Shown here: in pieces, positions 10,351 through 22,827 of the stretch
Numbering within the stretch: the stretch's first letter is position 1
Layout of the letters: each line of letters opens with the position of its first letter
Assembly (NCBI GenBank): GCA_022315425.1
Contig: JAIUPT010000033.1
Location: 372,001-436,000, forward strand
Source of the DNA: Pseudevernia furfuracea
Lineage: Eukaryota; Ascomycota; Lecanoromycetes; Lecanorales; Parmeliaceae
Direction: 5' to 3'
Length of the DNA: 64,000 bases
The notes under the pieces: generated by a model
The model's database searches: none
What the model was told of the DNA's origin: nothing
What the model saw: only the letters and a program-made list of their open reading frames with translations
Position numbers and translations under genes: made by a program

Positions 10351-11339
10351 ATGAAACCCTCCACCCTCCTCCTCACCCTCACTACCATCGTCGCCCCCAT
10401 CTCCGCCGCAAGACTCACCTCCTACTATTTCCCAAACACAACAACTACTCACCCACCCATCATTCCTCTCCCCACCCTGGCATCCACAAACGCCTCCTGC
10501 ACCAAATGGTACACCATCAACATCATCTCCCCCAACGCCTGCGAAAGCGCGCTCGCGGCGGGGGATATCACGCTGAGCCAGTTCAGGGCTTTGAACCCGA
10601 GCGTTGACGAAGAGTGTACGGGGCTTGGGGTTGGGGAGGCTTATTGCATCGGCGTTGGCGTTGGCGATGGCGATAGCGGTGGTGAGTAGAGCATCGCACA
10701 TTTCCATCCATCCATCCATCCATCCATCTATCCCTGTGTGCCGATCTATATATACGAAGGCAAGTACCAAGTGCACACACACGCTAATCTCCCCCCCCCC
10801 CATCATCGCCTCTAGTAGAGCAAGGGACATCGAACCCTCTCTCTCCCTCTCCATCGGAGTCCGGGCTACTTGATCCACCATCACCAGCACCAAACCTCAA
10901 TCCCACCCGCCCAACAACAACCCCAACAACAACCCTCAGCCACGAACCCCCCTTCCCAATCCAAAACCTCACCGCAGCACCCACCACATCAATCCCAGCA
11001 ACGCCTCTCTCGTCGTCAGAGCCGGCCGGTGGCAACGCCTCCACAGCCACATCCACATCCACAGCCACGTACACCCCCGGGCCACCACCCACGGGCGTAC
11101 CTCCCTTCTTCTCGCCCCCCGCCTTTGCAAATCCACCCCCGAATGGAAGTCCATCTCCGACGGTAACAACAACAACAACAACATCATCATCATCATCATC
11201 ATCATCCAAGGCATCCCCTCTCTTCTCCCCGGCCGAAACCCTCTTCCAGCCAGCGGTGCGGGTCACCTTTGCTGATGTGGCGGGCGCGGAGGCGACGACC
11301 GGGGGAGTGGTGGGCGAGGGCATGCAACGGAGGTGGTAG
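10351..11339 (+). CDS. secreted LysM-domain protein with Ser/Thr/Pro-rich tail
   Basis: Exons 10351-10681 and 10816-11339 (134-base intron) give 284 residues. Residues 1-19 are a signal peptide ending in ISAA. A single LysM follows: CTKWYTINIISPNACESAL near residue 50, then LSQFRALNPSV and YCIGV. LysM domains bind chitin or related glycans, and secreted fungal ones can mask or scavenge chitin fragments. Exon 2 encodes a low-complexity tail of Thr, Pro and Ser, including a TTTTTT run and eight consecutive serines from a TCA microsatellite, likely O-glycosylated. The GTGAGT donor and CTCTAG acceptor keep the frame open. Without splicing the protein would end at 112 residues. The gene lies between two copies of the same MITE. 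An effector role is inference. Confidence 0.78.
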
Positions 11340-12689
11340 ATGTGCTATGTATGTAACTTGTGCACAGATGCAGGAGTCCAGAAAGAAAGAAAGAAAAAAA
11401 GAAAAAAAGAAAAAAAGAAAGAAAGCAAAGGGGGGGGAAAAAGCGGACGGTAACAAATGACAGCAAGTTTTTTTCTCCCCCCCAAAAGAGCAGCTGTTGA
11501 AAAAAAGGGAGGGAGAGAGCCAAAGTTGTTGGAATTGTTTGGATCGCCGAATATTCAACTTACCTCCTTTCAAAAAAAAAAAAAAAACCAAAGCCAACAG
11601 GCTTCTTTTACTTATGGGAAAACGGCATGGGACGGCCTACTTACTAGACTCCCTTTGGCAATAATAATGCATAGAAAATGTGATCGTGTTTTTTTTTCTT
11701 TTTTTTTTTTCGAAAGTCTTTCTCGATAATTCCCCCCCCCACTTTGGACACATTTCCCATGAAGACGTCCAAAGCTTCCAGGCCAAGATCTCCACAACCG
11801 ATCCCATTCGACTCATTCAACTCAAACCCCCATAGTGCCTAGCACAGGGTTCGATATTGTTCTGCCAACGGATGCCCGGATGCTGTCAAGATTTCAGGAT
11901 ATTGAAGAACGGTGATAGGAATTGCTTGAATTATTGTCTCAGGACTCTCCTGGGGGATTGTCTTTGACCCCGTACAAATACAGTCATATAGCCGACATGC
12001 GCAATGGTCATAGCTGAAACATTATTGCTGGGAGGATGCTGGGAACCCCACATTTTGACAGATGCGGTGGGAAAGGAGTATTAGATGGCGGTGCCGGGTG
12101 GGTACGCAAAGGAGTGACTTTCGGTAGTACATTCTTCTGTACTCCGTAGCGGTTCTGGATTGAGGAATGCTAGACAACAATCTTTTCTTTGCCTCTCTCT
12201 CTCTCTCTCTCTCTCTGTAGTAGTAGTAGTAGGTAGGATTACCTAGTCAAAACCCGTGATCAGTTAGTCCATCAATCAAATCGAAGTTTCTCATCCGTTC
12301 AAAGACACACGATGGACTCCGAACGAGCGAGCGAGCGAGCGGCATATGTAGTTGGCATCTAGGTAGTCCAGGCAGGCCCCCAAATTCCGGGGTGTGTGCT
12401 TGAAGGGGTTGGAAATGGCTTTTGCCCAACTGAGTAGGGGAACTAAAAAAGGGATGAAAATTTTACCCGCCGTCAAACGTCATCTTGCAGGAGTGAGTAA
12501 ACTTTTAAATAGAGAAGAGAGTGTGGAAGGGCAAGAAGAAGTTTTCCGGAAGATGTGTACACGTTGGCAACAAGATCATTGCCGATAGTCAAATTGCTGC
12601 ATTTGTGTTGTGGTTGCAAGGAAGCGCGGCGCGGAAGAACAATGATCCGGTGACCGAATGAGGTTTAGTTCTATATGGCTATATAAAAA
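11340..12689. other. intergenic with microsatellites and MITE copy B
   Basis: This region is gene-free. It has A-rich and T-rich runs near 11380-11450, 11572-11590 and 11690-11712, a CT run near 12195-12218 followed by GTA repeats to about 12232, and the MITE at 11884-12060. Small frames here are compositional. The last bases, TATAAAAA at 12682-12689, are the left target duplication of the MULE. Confidence 0.5.
11884..12060 (+). mobile_element. short TIR transposon (MITE), copy B
   Basis: This 177-base element begins TGTCAAGATTTCAGG and ends CCACATTTTGACA. It is flanked on both sides by GATGC (11879-11883 and 12061-12065), a perfect 5-base target duplication. Internal blocks (GCTTGAATTATT, GTACAAATA, ATAGCCGACA, GGTCATAGCTGA) match copies A and C, but it is more diverged and slightly longer. 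It has the same orientation as copy A, so the LysM gene sits between two direct copies. Confidence 0.85.
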
Positions 12690-12855
12690 GGCGGCCATTA
12701 GGCGTACAGCCCCACCTTATTACGCGTACAGCCCCAAGTTTGTTCCGCGTACAGCCCCCCAAATATAGTTAGCTTCTGCGGGCGCTAGCCCGATAGAGTA
12801 TAAATCCCGTATACTCGAAAGACTTTCTCGATAGGATATTCTACTCCTCACTTCA
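12690..12855 (+). repeat. left terminal inverted repeat of the MULE
   Basis: Three copies of GCGTACAGCCCC lie at 12702-12713, 12724-12735 and 12747-12758. They are followed by a shared block running through GTTAGCTTCTGCG and GAAAGACTTTCTCG. The evenly spaced 12-mers are candidate transposase-binding sites. Confidence 0.88.
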
Positions 12856-13899
12856 TCAAAGAAACTCTATCTATTAGAATAGAATAGAATAACTCGAATC
12901 GTCTCTTATGTGAAGAACAAGTATAGGGCGAATCGTGAGTGTAGTGAAACGCGATGATTAAGAGAAGCTTCTGCATCAACTATTTATATATATAACACTT
13001 CGCAATAATTTAATAAAACGTCTTCTCTTTTATTTTACTATAACGACTGTTAAATTCAAATTCAAACATTAATAAGTGCATTTCTCACTAAACGAAGATG
13101 AAAGTTGAAATATGTCGTAACAGCCTTTGAGAAAATTTAACAAAATCTCTATATCGAGAGCTTTTAAAAAAAAATTGATAAAATGAAGCTCTATAATTGT
13201 ACTCTTTGCACATTGCGCATTAGAGAACTAAACCGTGTCAAAAACACCTCGTCATACGACTTATTAACAGATTCTTATACGCGAGTCTTATCTAAAAAGA
13301 GAATAATACAGAGATGAGATATAATACGCCCGTGACGAAGCTTCAGAATCATCTCTTGTCAGCTTATACTATCTGTAGTGACTCTAAATAATGCTAAATA
13401 AAAAGAGAAAGGCGAAAGAAGAAATCGATAAAGAAGAATAAAATGAGAAAGTAACTTGATAGAGCTTAATGAAGAGTGATTAGTCGTTAGATGTTAGATA
13501 TCTGAGGTGAAAGAAAGAAGAATTGTTATGAACTCAAATAACTCAAAAACACTATGTTCGATTATTAGTCGAATCAGACTCTGATTTTAGCGCGAAATAA
13601 ATCAAATGCTTATCTATTTAATACTCTACTGTTAGACTAATTTAGAGTCTTCACGTCCACCTCATATCCCCTCACGTGATCCCTCGCCTCTTGATAACGT
13701 AGAACCTCCTCTTATAAACTCTAATCGTCGCGATGACTAAGCAAGAGATCTACTTAAGAGTGTAATCATAGATTAATGTCTCGCTATAGCTGCAGCTTGT
13801 AAAATAGATACTTATTCAAGAGGATTCGTAGACATTTCACGTACAGGATCGTGTTTCTTTCAATAGTTCAGCACTCGCTCTAACGAGTGTCTTAATGAA

Positions 13900-16221
13900 T
13901 TCAACTCCTCTTTCTTATTAGCGTCATAAATAGCTCAGCTGTGAAGTCGTTCTACGATAGATCTGAATTGTTTAGAAGAATCGCCCAGTCTATAAATGAA
14001 GTTATCGAATCGAGGAGATAGAGATATATCGTTCAAATTCATCGCTTGATAGTACTGTTTTCTGATAAGCTTATAACGTACCTGTTGAGCCCACAGTGTT
14101 CGTCATTTGATTATTTCTTCTTTTCAAGCTTCAGAATCTCTTTATGTCTCTCGTTGTGCATTGCGTATATAATTATTAAGAGACTTCTATAGTCGTTTAT
14201 CGTAATTAGTCTTTGCGTTCTAAAGTCGCATTCTTCGTTCTTTAAGCTGAGAATCCTCGAATAGAATCAATTGAATTATTTGATCGTTTGTGAAGCCTCA
14301 GTCAGAGTCGTTAGAGTTATTAAAGTCGTTAATAGCTTTCTTTTGCTCAGCCTTCTTATTCTTCTATTCAGTCTCATTCTTCTATTTAGTCTCATCCTCC
14401 TATTCAGCCTTATTCTTCTATTCAGCCTCATTCTTCTATTCAGCCTCATCGTCTCGTAACGCGTCTATGACATCGCTTTGTGAAGTTCCGTTCATAGCAA
14501 TTAAGACTATCTAACTTGTTAACTGTCGCTGTCGTTGAGTCTCAACGTGAATCTACACGTACTCAAATTCGAAAGGTTCGCGCTGTGTAAAGTCCTCGAA
14601 GACTTGTTGACGAGTGCGTTTTTTCTTGTTTCTGACTTTAGAAGATCGATCTAAAGACTTCGCTATAGCAGGCTCGTTAATATATAAAAACTCATTCATA
14701 GTCTCTTCGCGTCCATTCTTATTCTTATTCTCCTTATCGATTCGTCAATAAAAATGAATATCGTCAAGTTTCAACATCTTAGCCCTCTCTAACATACGTT
14801 ATTTCATCAAATGCGAGCATAAAAGACTCATTATCGTGATAAATTGTTTCGTATATGACTTCATCTCATAACTGATAGCTTTCTTATAGTGCGATAACAT
14901 TTGCTTAAGGGCAAATGACGAGATCTTGATAAAGAGATCGCGAAAAAAAGCCTTTTTGACGTGTAACGGTAGACGTATTCTGACCTTGTTCAATTTCATA
15001 TTATAGTCATGATGCTCGTTCATAAGCATGACGTTAATGATCTAAATCACTGTCTCTAAATCATCTACTCGCTAAATTAGTTATCAAGTCTCATTATACG
15101 GGCGCATTTATATCAAATCTATTCACAGAGAAGTCATATAGCTTCTTTTTAAGCTTCTCATTATTTGATTCGCCTCGTGAGATAACACGATTATTGAAAG
15201 AGAGGATCTAATTGACTCAGAAGGTCACGAATTTCTTCTTTCGAGGGATTAGCTTGTCGATAATATATTTAATTATTATGGGATAGTCGCTGATGTAGTC
15301 TTCTTACAATATATTCTATTCATGATCGAATTCTTTCTCGGTCTTTGCGTATAGCACGCGATCTCAATTCTTTTTGAAGGCGTTAAAATCCTTCTGTGTA
15401 TCAAATTACTTCCTGCAATTTTCGATGATGTTGTTGTTGATGTGTTAGATATAGAGTATATGTGAGACGTGTGAAAAAATTGTGACACAAGTATTGATCA
15501 AGAAAGATTGCGAGTCGATAATAAGAACGTCAGGATACGAAATATCGAGTTCGTTATATAAGGTCTTTAGTTGTTTCATTACTCACAAGTAGTCTGAAAT
15601 ATGCTCGAATTTTATAAAGGCAAAGATCACATAGAATAACGTATTCAACGCGATAACTTCGATGATTATGAACAATAAAAGCTTGTATTTGTTGATTTTG
15701 TACGTCGCATCAAGAATTAGTATTTCTTAATTAAGTCGTAAGATCAACTGTGACGACTTTTTATAGAAAAAGAGATGCTCTAGTCGCTCTATAATAAGAT
15801 TCTTCACAAAGCGTACGAATTAATTCTCACGACAATGAAGCTGTCGTATTAATGTCTATATAGATGTCAAAGATTCAAGAGTCTCGCTTCTAGCCTTGAA
15901 CTTGACGTTATAGCTATTTTGTGACTTGAAGATTGAATTCTTTTCGTTCGCATCGCGACGTAGACGTAAGAATATAAGAATCTGTTTTGATCGCTGTCTA
16001 TCAATTGTCTAACTAACAATATTATTACGAACCTCTTCAGTCATGACAATTTTTCGTATGACTGAATAAGATCCAGCTAGAATATAGTCATGATTGTGAG
16101 TAGGATCTATTGTCGTCAGAGTGTAATCCGTCTGAATTTCTTGAATTCTAATGCGCTAAGCAATTGTCTGAAAGAAACAGTTCGACAATCGACTAGAGAT
16201 AATACGCTTTTCGATAGTCTT
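13900..16221 (-). pseudogene. MULE transposase, catalytic and C-terminal parts (decayed)
   Basis: Read on the minus strand, this stretch shows the second half of a C-C-H-H zinc finger (DPTHNHDY near 16110). Then comes the MULE catalytic start LILDATYKINKYKLLL near 15720-15661, followed by EVIALNTLFYVIFAF. A later segment ending in an RGESNNEKLKK-like motif corresponds to SRVEGAHAVLK of intact MULEs. Many in-frame stops interrupt it. A 6-residue repeat tract lies near 14350-14448. The N-terminal end is displaced to 23642-23830 by the gypsy insertion. Boundaries are approximate. DATYK supplies the first catalytic Asp; I did not trace the others confidently. Confidence 0.8.
14350..14448 (-). repeat. 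18-base tandem repeat in the MULE
   Basis: About five tandem copies of an 18-base unit (plus strand CTCATTCTTCTATTCAGC and variants). On the coding minus strand each unit reads E-A-E-stop-K-N. The recurrent TAG most simply derives from CAG (Gln) by C-to-T change, so the ancestral protein probably had a Glu/Ala/Gln/Lys/Asn hexapeptide repeat. Confidence 0.75.
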
Positions 16222-16489
16222 TGTTAGCAGCGGAACCAAGAGAACAGCTGTCGCATGAGCCCGAGAGTTATCGAGCGTAACCGAATCGCTTGACATACGC
16301 ATACCAAGCGAATTCTTGACGTGAGAAGCTTAAGAGGGCCATGTCTCGAAGTTTCTCATTTTCCTTCCTTAAGAATTAGTCTTACTATTAGATATACTAT
16401 ACACAATATATATATCTTCGCTAAGTTCACATTGCTACACAACCCTAGCCTGTCTTATATATATCTATATTATATAAGCCAGTCTAACA
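16222..16489 (+). repeat. 5' LTR of the gypsy element
   Basis: A 268-base LTR bounded by TGTTAG and CTAACA. It differs from the 3' LTR at roughly 19 sites, and every substitution I could see is a transition (G/A or C/T), plus one small indel in the TA-rich part. This is the RIP signature rather than ordinary ageing. Confidence 0.93.
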
Positions 16490-16627
16490 ATTCTAATTCT
16501 TCTTCCCATCGAGAGGTAGCGATTCGAACTTAGTATGATAACAATCACCCGCTCGCAATCGCAACGTATCAGAAACGAAGCAGGTTCATCCAACTCGCAC
16601 ATCATGTCTGAAGAATAGTCATAGACA

Positions 16628-17740
16628 GTGAACCTAAACGAATCAGGTTATGTCTCTAACGTGGAATCCGAGGGTCAAAGACAATCGATATCTACTTCGA
16701 GAGACGATATTGCCGATCTAACTTTGAACGAGCGATTGACTCAGACAACTCAACGCCGAGATCAGCTACTAAAAAGACGACAACTAAATAACATCAACGA
16801 AGAGATCAATGCCCTTCAACGAGGGAAATCGTCAGGTGAACGAGATCAAGATGATGTCGAATCGAACACGTCGAATGCCCGTCGTGATTCTTCTAATGTT
16901 CGAGCAGGGTCAAAACGTTATTTAGATGTTGAATTGACACATGTCACAAAACGACGAAGTGTTAAATCAAAGGACCTTGACGATTATCATAATAGATCGA
17001 GACGAGAGCATCGTAACTGAATACGAAACGCCGAAGTTATATTTATAAATGTCTCAGCGTATTTCTTGAACGATCACGATAAAATTGTTTAATGTATACA
17101 ATTTCTAACGAAAGACCTCAAGAAATAGTAATATAACGAACGAGAAAAGAATTCGATCAAGATAAAAAGCTAAAATTACTTCGTCTCTTTTCTGCTTAAC
17201 AAAATATAGAATTCAATCAATCGATAGCTGAAGATAAACATGATCTATACGAATACGCGGCAAAGATTATTTCAATCAGTAATTCAATTTGAGATCTATC
17301 TTTTCAGCCTCGAGACATAGTTGTCGTCGTCGAACGAAATTCAACGAGTTGCGACGTTAATAACGAGACTTCTTTCGAAACTTTAAGACGATATCACTCG
17401 CACGAAACAAATAGTCTCGACGCGAGAAGATCTTATCGCTTAGACTACTCGTCTAAAGAATACGAATAAGAGAGTTAACGTACGCTTATCACATGATAGA
17501 CGAGGCACAAACGATATCGACTCGAATACGAATCAAAGACGAAATAAAGAAAATAAGAAAGAAAATAAACTTAATAACAATAAACGAGCGACGTAATCTC
17601 GTAAGAATAAGAAAGCGAATGCTTCGCGTCGCTCAAACGAAGGTGAACCTCGAGACAAAACGTCGAAAAGTAAGAAATATCTAAAGATAGTCGAATACTA
17701 TAACTGTTATAAGAAGGGACATTACGCAAACGAATATCGA
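16628..17740 (+). pseudogene. gypsy gag relic with mutated zinc knuckle
   Basis: An open stretch of 130 codons from 16628 is Arg/Asp/Ser/Asn-rich and resembles a gag N-terminus only by position and composition. At 17704-17739 the frame reads CYKKGHYANEY, a CCHC knuckle whose second and third cysteines are tyrosines (TGT to TAT). The histidine and spacing are intact. Between the two segments the frame is broken many times. Confidence 0.65.
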
Positions 17741-18399
17741 CAATTCAAGACAGACGACGTCAATCGTGTGTCTATCGATAACGTTAAAAACATTAATGCT
17801 TATGTTGTCGAGTCATCTTCGTCGAGAAAAGAAAGACTCTCGTCGAAGACTTCTTAACGACGAGGGCAAAACAAGAAGTTATCTCGACACTTAGTATAAT
17901 TTTCTTAGAGAAAGTGATTACAGAAGATCGAGAAGCAACTCTAATGTCGACTTCGACACAATTTGATAACGAGATCGAAGTCAATGTGATTGACCAGCGC
18001 TTTGCTCTCGAACATAATCTCGAATCAGTCGAAGCGTCTTTGTCAAGTGTCAAATAAATAAATAACAACACGATCTTTTGCTATGTCGTCTATCTTGTAC
18101 ACTATAAGTTATAAGATAGTTAAAGTTATATAAAGCGATATTCGCACATCTTTTATGTTATCGCAAAAGAAGATAATTCACTCTTTATATTAAGACTATC
18201 AGCATTGACAGATAAAGATATCGTGATTGACATTATTAAGAGAATCTAACGCTTTGATGTCGATACGTATACGCATAAGATATTCTTATTTCAAGATTTT
18301 GCTAACGCATTGAAGAAAGAAAAGTCAGTGTATACTTTAATGATCACAGATATTTTTGATGCGTTAGCAAGAGAACATCACATTGACGAAGTCTTAACG

Positions 18400-21300
18400 A
18401 ACATATTATAATCGCAGATCGCAGACGCTATCTCAAAATTGTCAGAGAAGTTACGCGAATACGAAGACGTATTTTCAATCGAAGAAGTCGATCGACTCTC
18501 GTCGCACGAAGAACGTGATTATGTTATTAAGACTACAGCGAAACTATTATTTGATTTATTATATAATCTATTTAACACCGAGTTAGCGACACTAAGAACA
18601 TATCTAGACGATGTCTTAGCGAAAGACTGAATTTAGTATTTAACGAGCTCAGCAGAGTCTCTTATTCTTTTCGTATCAAAAAAGAATAGCGACTTGCGAC
18701 TATGTGTCGACTATCGAGAATTAAATAAAGTTACGATAAAAAATCGTCACTCTTTGTCTTTGATTAGTGAGACTCTAAATCGTCTAAATGAAGTCAAGAG
18801 ATTCACAAAATTAGATCTCAAGAATACGTATCATCGTATTCGAATTCGTAAGGGCGATAAGTGAAAGACTGCGTTTCGTACGCGTTATGACCACTTTGAG
18901 TACTTGATAATATCATTTGATCTAATTAACGTCTCTGCGACCTTTCAGACTTATATCAACAAGTCGTTAACGGGCCTAATTAACAATTTTTGCGTTGTTT
19001 ATCTTAACGATATTCTAATTTATTCGAGTTCGCAAGAAGAACATTTAGATCATATCAAGCAAGTGCTTAAGAGACTAAGACGTTTCAGTCTATACGCAAG
19101 TTTGAAGAAATGTGAGTTCTTCATCACAGAAGTCGAATTTTTAGACTTTATAATGTTTATCGATAACGTCGCAATGAACAAACGCAGAGTGAAAGCAATT
19201 CAGAAGTAATCGAGATCTAAGTCCTTTTATAAGATGCAGATCTTTTTAAGCTTTATAAATTTTTATCGAAGATTCATTTATTACTATTCTTAAATTATCG
19301 AATTATTCACAAACTTGCTCAAGAGGAGTATCAAGGAAATCAAGATAGAATCTTTTGATTGACCTGTTGAGACGAAGAAGACATTTCGACGACTTCGCGA
19401 AGTCTTTACGAAAGCGTCTCTTCTATGTTACTTTGATTCAGAACTTCTCATCAGAGTGAAAACGAATGCTTTAGATTTCGACTTAATAGATATTTTGACC
19501 CAGTTACAAAATAATAATAAGCAATAACACTTAGTTACATTTTATTCTCGAAAAATAATTTCTACAGAGCGAAACTATAAGATTTATAATTAGAAGCTAC
19601 TCGTTATCGTAACGATCTTCAAATAGTGACGTTATTATTTAAAAGAGAGTTTTTATTCTATGAAAGTACTTACGAATTATAACAATCTAAAGTACTTCAT
19701 GAGAATAACGAGTTTGAATAGACGACAAGTCAGATGAGCAATAAAGTTATTAATGTTTGATTTTTTCATTACACACAGATCAGAAAAGACAAACTCAGTC
19801 GATGCGTCGTCAAGGCGATCTGATTACAAGAATGAAAATGAGTTACTAAATCGACTGTTGTTAACGTTATAACAGAAATTGACAGCGATAGAAGATTTGA
19901 TAAGTCTTATATTTGTTGTTATTCGAATAGCGTATAAACAAGATAAGAGTTATAAGTATACGAAGCGCAGCTCAAACGTTGAGCCCCTCTTTGCGATATA
20001 TAGTCTAGACGTGAATATATAATATAATCTAATAACTAACAATAGAGAAGAAGTGACTACTCAGAAGATAACACTTACAAATTTGATAATAGCTGCAATT
20101 CAAGAGACTCATCTTGATGTTATATATTCTTCGAGACTTAGAGAATCTTCAACTGCGAGAGCAGAGAGTTCAAGCGAGATATTTACTCAGAGTACACGCA
20201 ACGTAGCTATCGCGTAGCTTAATCCTGTTGCTGAGACTATTGATTATAAATAGCTCGTCTCACGCTCAGTAGCTCACATTGCGACAATAAGCGAAACGAC
20301 ATATGATCTCAATAGCAAGTTCATCTTCGAGCTTATTAAAGCACTTCAGTTAAAAGACTCTTATATTCAATAGCGAAGAAAAGACGAAGCGCAGAACAAG
20401 CGAAAGAATAACGTCGAAGCTTAAACATGAAATAGTTAGAAACTGTTAAGATATAAGAACATATTATACGTTCTCGAAGAGACTTTCGTTCGCGAAGAGC
20501 TATTAAGACGTTATCATAATGATTTCTTAACGAGACATTTCGATGTCGATAAGACACTAAAACTGATAACTAGAAAATACTATTGAGATAGTATTAAGAT
20601 AGACGTGAAATCATATATAAATATATGTGATGTCTGTTAGAGAGTGAAGATGAAGCGACATCGTTCACATAACGAGCTGAGTGCGCTTTTTCAATCAAGT
20701 CGTTCTTGAAAGAAAATCATGATGAATTTCATTACGAATCTTTCTTCAAGTCGACGCAGAGGCTGCGTTTACGATGCGATTCTTATAATCGTCGATAGAT
20801 ACATCAAAATAATGAGATATCTATCAATCACAAAGAAAATCAATGTCTTCGATCTCGAATAGCTGCTCATGAAAGAAATCTTTCTTCGATTTGACTTATT
20901 AGAAGATATAGTCACTAATCGTAATTCTATATTTATGAGTACGTTTTAATCGCAAGTCTGCTATCAAATGAAGATGAAACGTAGACTAAGCACTGTCTTT
21001 TATTCTCAAACTGATAACCAAATCGAACGACAAAATCAAATCTTAAAACACTATCTTCGAGTTTTTTGTAACGAGCAATAAAACGACTAAGCGAATCTCT
21101 TGTTTATAGTCGAGTATATCTATCAACAAAGTCAATATAAGACGTTGAATTACAGTTTATTCTATGCAATATACGACTACAATCTCGACTTTGAATTGAG
21201 AATCGAGAACGATTCTTTTCAAGAGAAGATGTCAGTAGCGAAAGAACGTGTGAAAGAAATTTATGCGTTACGAGAAGAGCTTGCGAAACGTTAATAAAAA

Positions 21301-21780
21301 GTATTCGAATCGTAAGCGAAAACGTATAATAAAAAGTATTAAGCATAATTCTTTCAGAAAGAAGACTTGATAATGTTATTAATTAAGAATCTCAAACAAA
21401 AACGATCAAACAAGAAGCTTTCGAACAAGATAATTGACTTATTTATTATTCGAAATGTCGTAGACAAGCAAGCTTATCGATTAGCGCTTTCGTTAATCTA
21501 TCGCATATATAACGTTTTTTATGTGTCACTGCTAGAACTCTATCGTCGTAGAGATAATAATACGATGTTAGTATACATAGCAGCGAAATTAATAGATAAT
21601 AAAGAAGAATAAGAGATCGAAAAGATCTTAAACAAGCGAAAGCGCAAGAGTGAGATGAAATATCTTATTCGTTGAGCTGAGTACTCTTATGAATATAATC
21701 AGTGAATATCAAAGAAAGATATGAAACACTCGCAGAAGCTATGAGACGCTTTCGAGAAGTCAAAGAAGCGAAGGCGAAGA
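18400..21780 (+). pseudogene. gypsy pol relic (RT, RNase H, integrase, chromodomain)
   Basis: Reverse transcriptase spans about 18439-19209: SDLRLCVDYRELNK near 18690, LDLKNTYHRIRI near 18815 and CVVYLNDILIYS near 18993. The catalytic YLDD box reads YLND because codon 19006-19008 is AAC. RNase H-like sequence follows to about 19750. The integrase core lies near 20690-21060 with IIVDRYIK, then VTNRN at 20911 (second catalytic Asp replaced by Asn, codon 20917-20919), then QIERQNQ with Glu retained. A chromodomain-like segment (KYLIR-stop-AEYSYEYNQ) lies near 21660-21710. Numerous stops interrupt the frame. Both catalytic losses are TpG-to-TpA changes, consistent with RIP. Confidence 0.88.
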
Positions 21781-22064
21781 GCACGATAAATATATGAAAG
21801 GTAATATCCCGAAGGGTAACGATTTTAAAATTGCTCGAAGACATCGTAACAAAAAAAGGTGCTCAAAGGTCAAAGAGAATCGAAAAAACACAATTCACAA
21901 ACAGCGTAGAGTATATCTATCATATCTGATTCGAAGATTAGACGCATCAAAGATGTCGACGCAAGGTCAGATTACTTCGTCTCTTACATTATCTCGTTCT
22001 TATTCTCTTAATCCCTCTCGTTATTATTCTTATTCTCGTTCTTCTTGTCGTTCGCATTAACTCT

Positions 22065-22827
22065 CTAAATAATAACATTCACATTTAGTTTCTTCAATTC
22101 TCTAGTTCTAGCTGCGACGAACTCGATAAAAGAGACGACGAGAGACGTCGAAGAAGCGAGAGCCCCGTCGAGAAAAGACGACTCGAAGGCGCCGACCTCG
22201 TCGACGAGAGCCTCGTCCCCCCAGTCATCACCGTTATTGTTCTTATTATTGTGATCGTCGTCACCTTCGTTGCCGTTGCGATTATTATTATCTTCGTTAT
22301 TATTGTCGTTAGAAAACGACGAAGAGAAGTCTAATGAAGAAGAGAGAGAGATCAAATTAAGCGACGAAAGACTCGTCTAAAGATAACGTTAACATAATCA
22401 AAGCGTGATGTTAACGAACTCGAAGCACATATCGAAAAGCGCATAACATTATATATATCTCGAAGGGTCTTCGACAAATTGCGCAGGGTTCTAGTCTGAT
22501 CTAGAATCGTCGTCAGCATGTCGAACTTCTTATGCTCATCTAAACGATTCTGCACCCGTTGATGCGCTGAGAGCAACTTATCGAATCGTTTAACTTGACG
22601 CATTAACGTCGCACGACTGACGTAATCATAATGATACGAGTCTCAGCGACGTCGCATCGATCGAGCGTATCTAACTCGAAGACGAAACACGTTATTCGCG
22701 GACGCCCGAACCGCGGCAATTGCTGAAATCTATTAGTACTTCGATTAACCCATGTTTCGTTTACACTATTAATGCGTTTTGAATAAAAATACATATAGTC
22801 ACGCAGTTGACTTTCCCCTTCGCACAA
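22065..22827 (-). other. antisense open stretches near the gypsy 3' end
   Basis: Three abutting minus-strand frames (22827-22603, 22603-22352, 22355-22065) cover the region between the chromodomain and the 3' LTR. The last is Asn/Asp/Ser-rich. They lie in different frames, match no family I know, and may be compositional. I record them because about 1.5 kb between pol and the LTR is otherwise unexplained. Confidence 0.2.

Noticed and set aside
9927..10607. 226-codon plus frame overlapping the LysM gene
   Set aside because: Its second half is a His/Pro-rich reading of the LysM leader and coding sequence in another frame.
10784..11323. Minus-strand frame with Asp and Val runs
   Set aside because: It is the antisense of the LysM exon 2 simple repeats, and that sense reading gives a coherent secreted protein.
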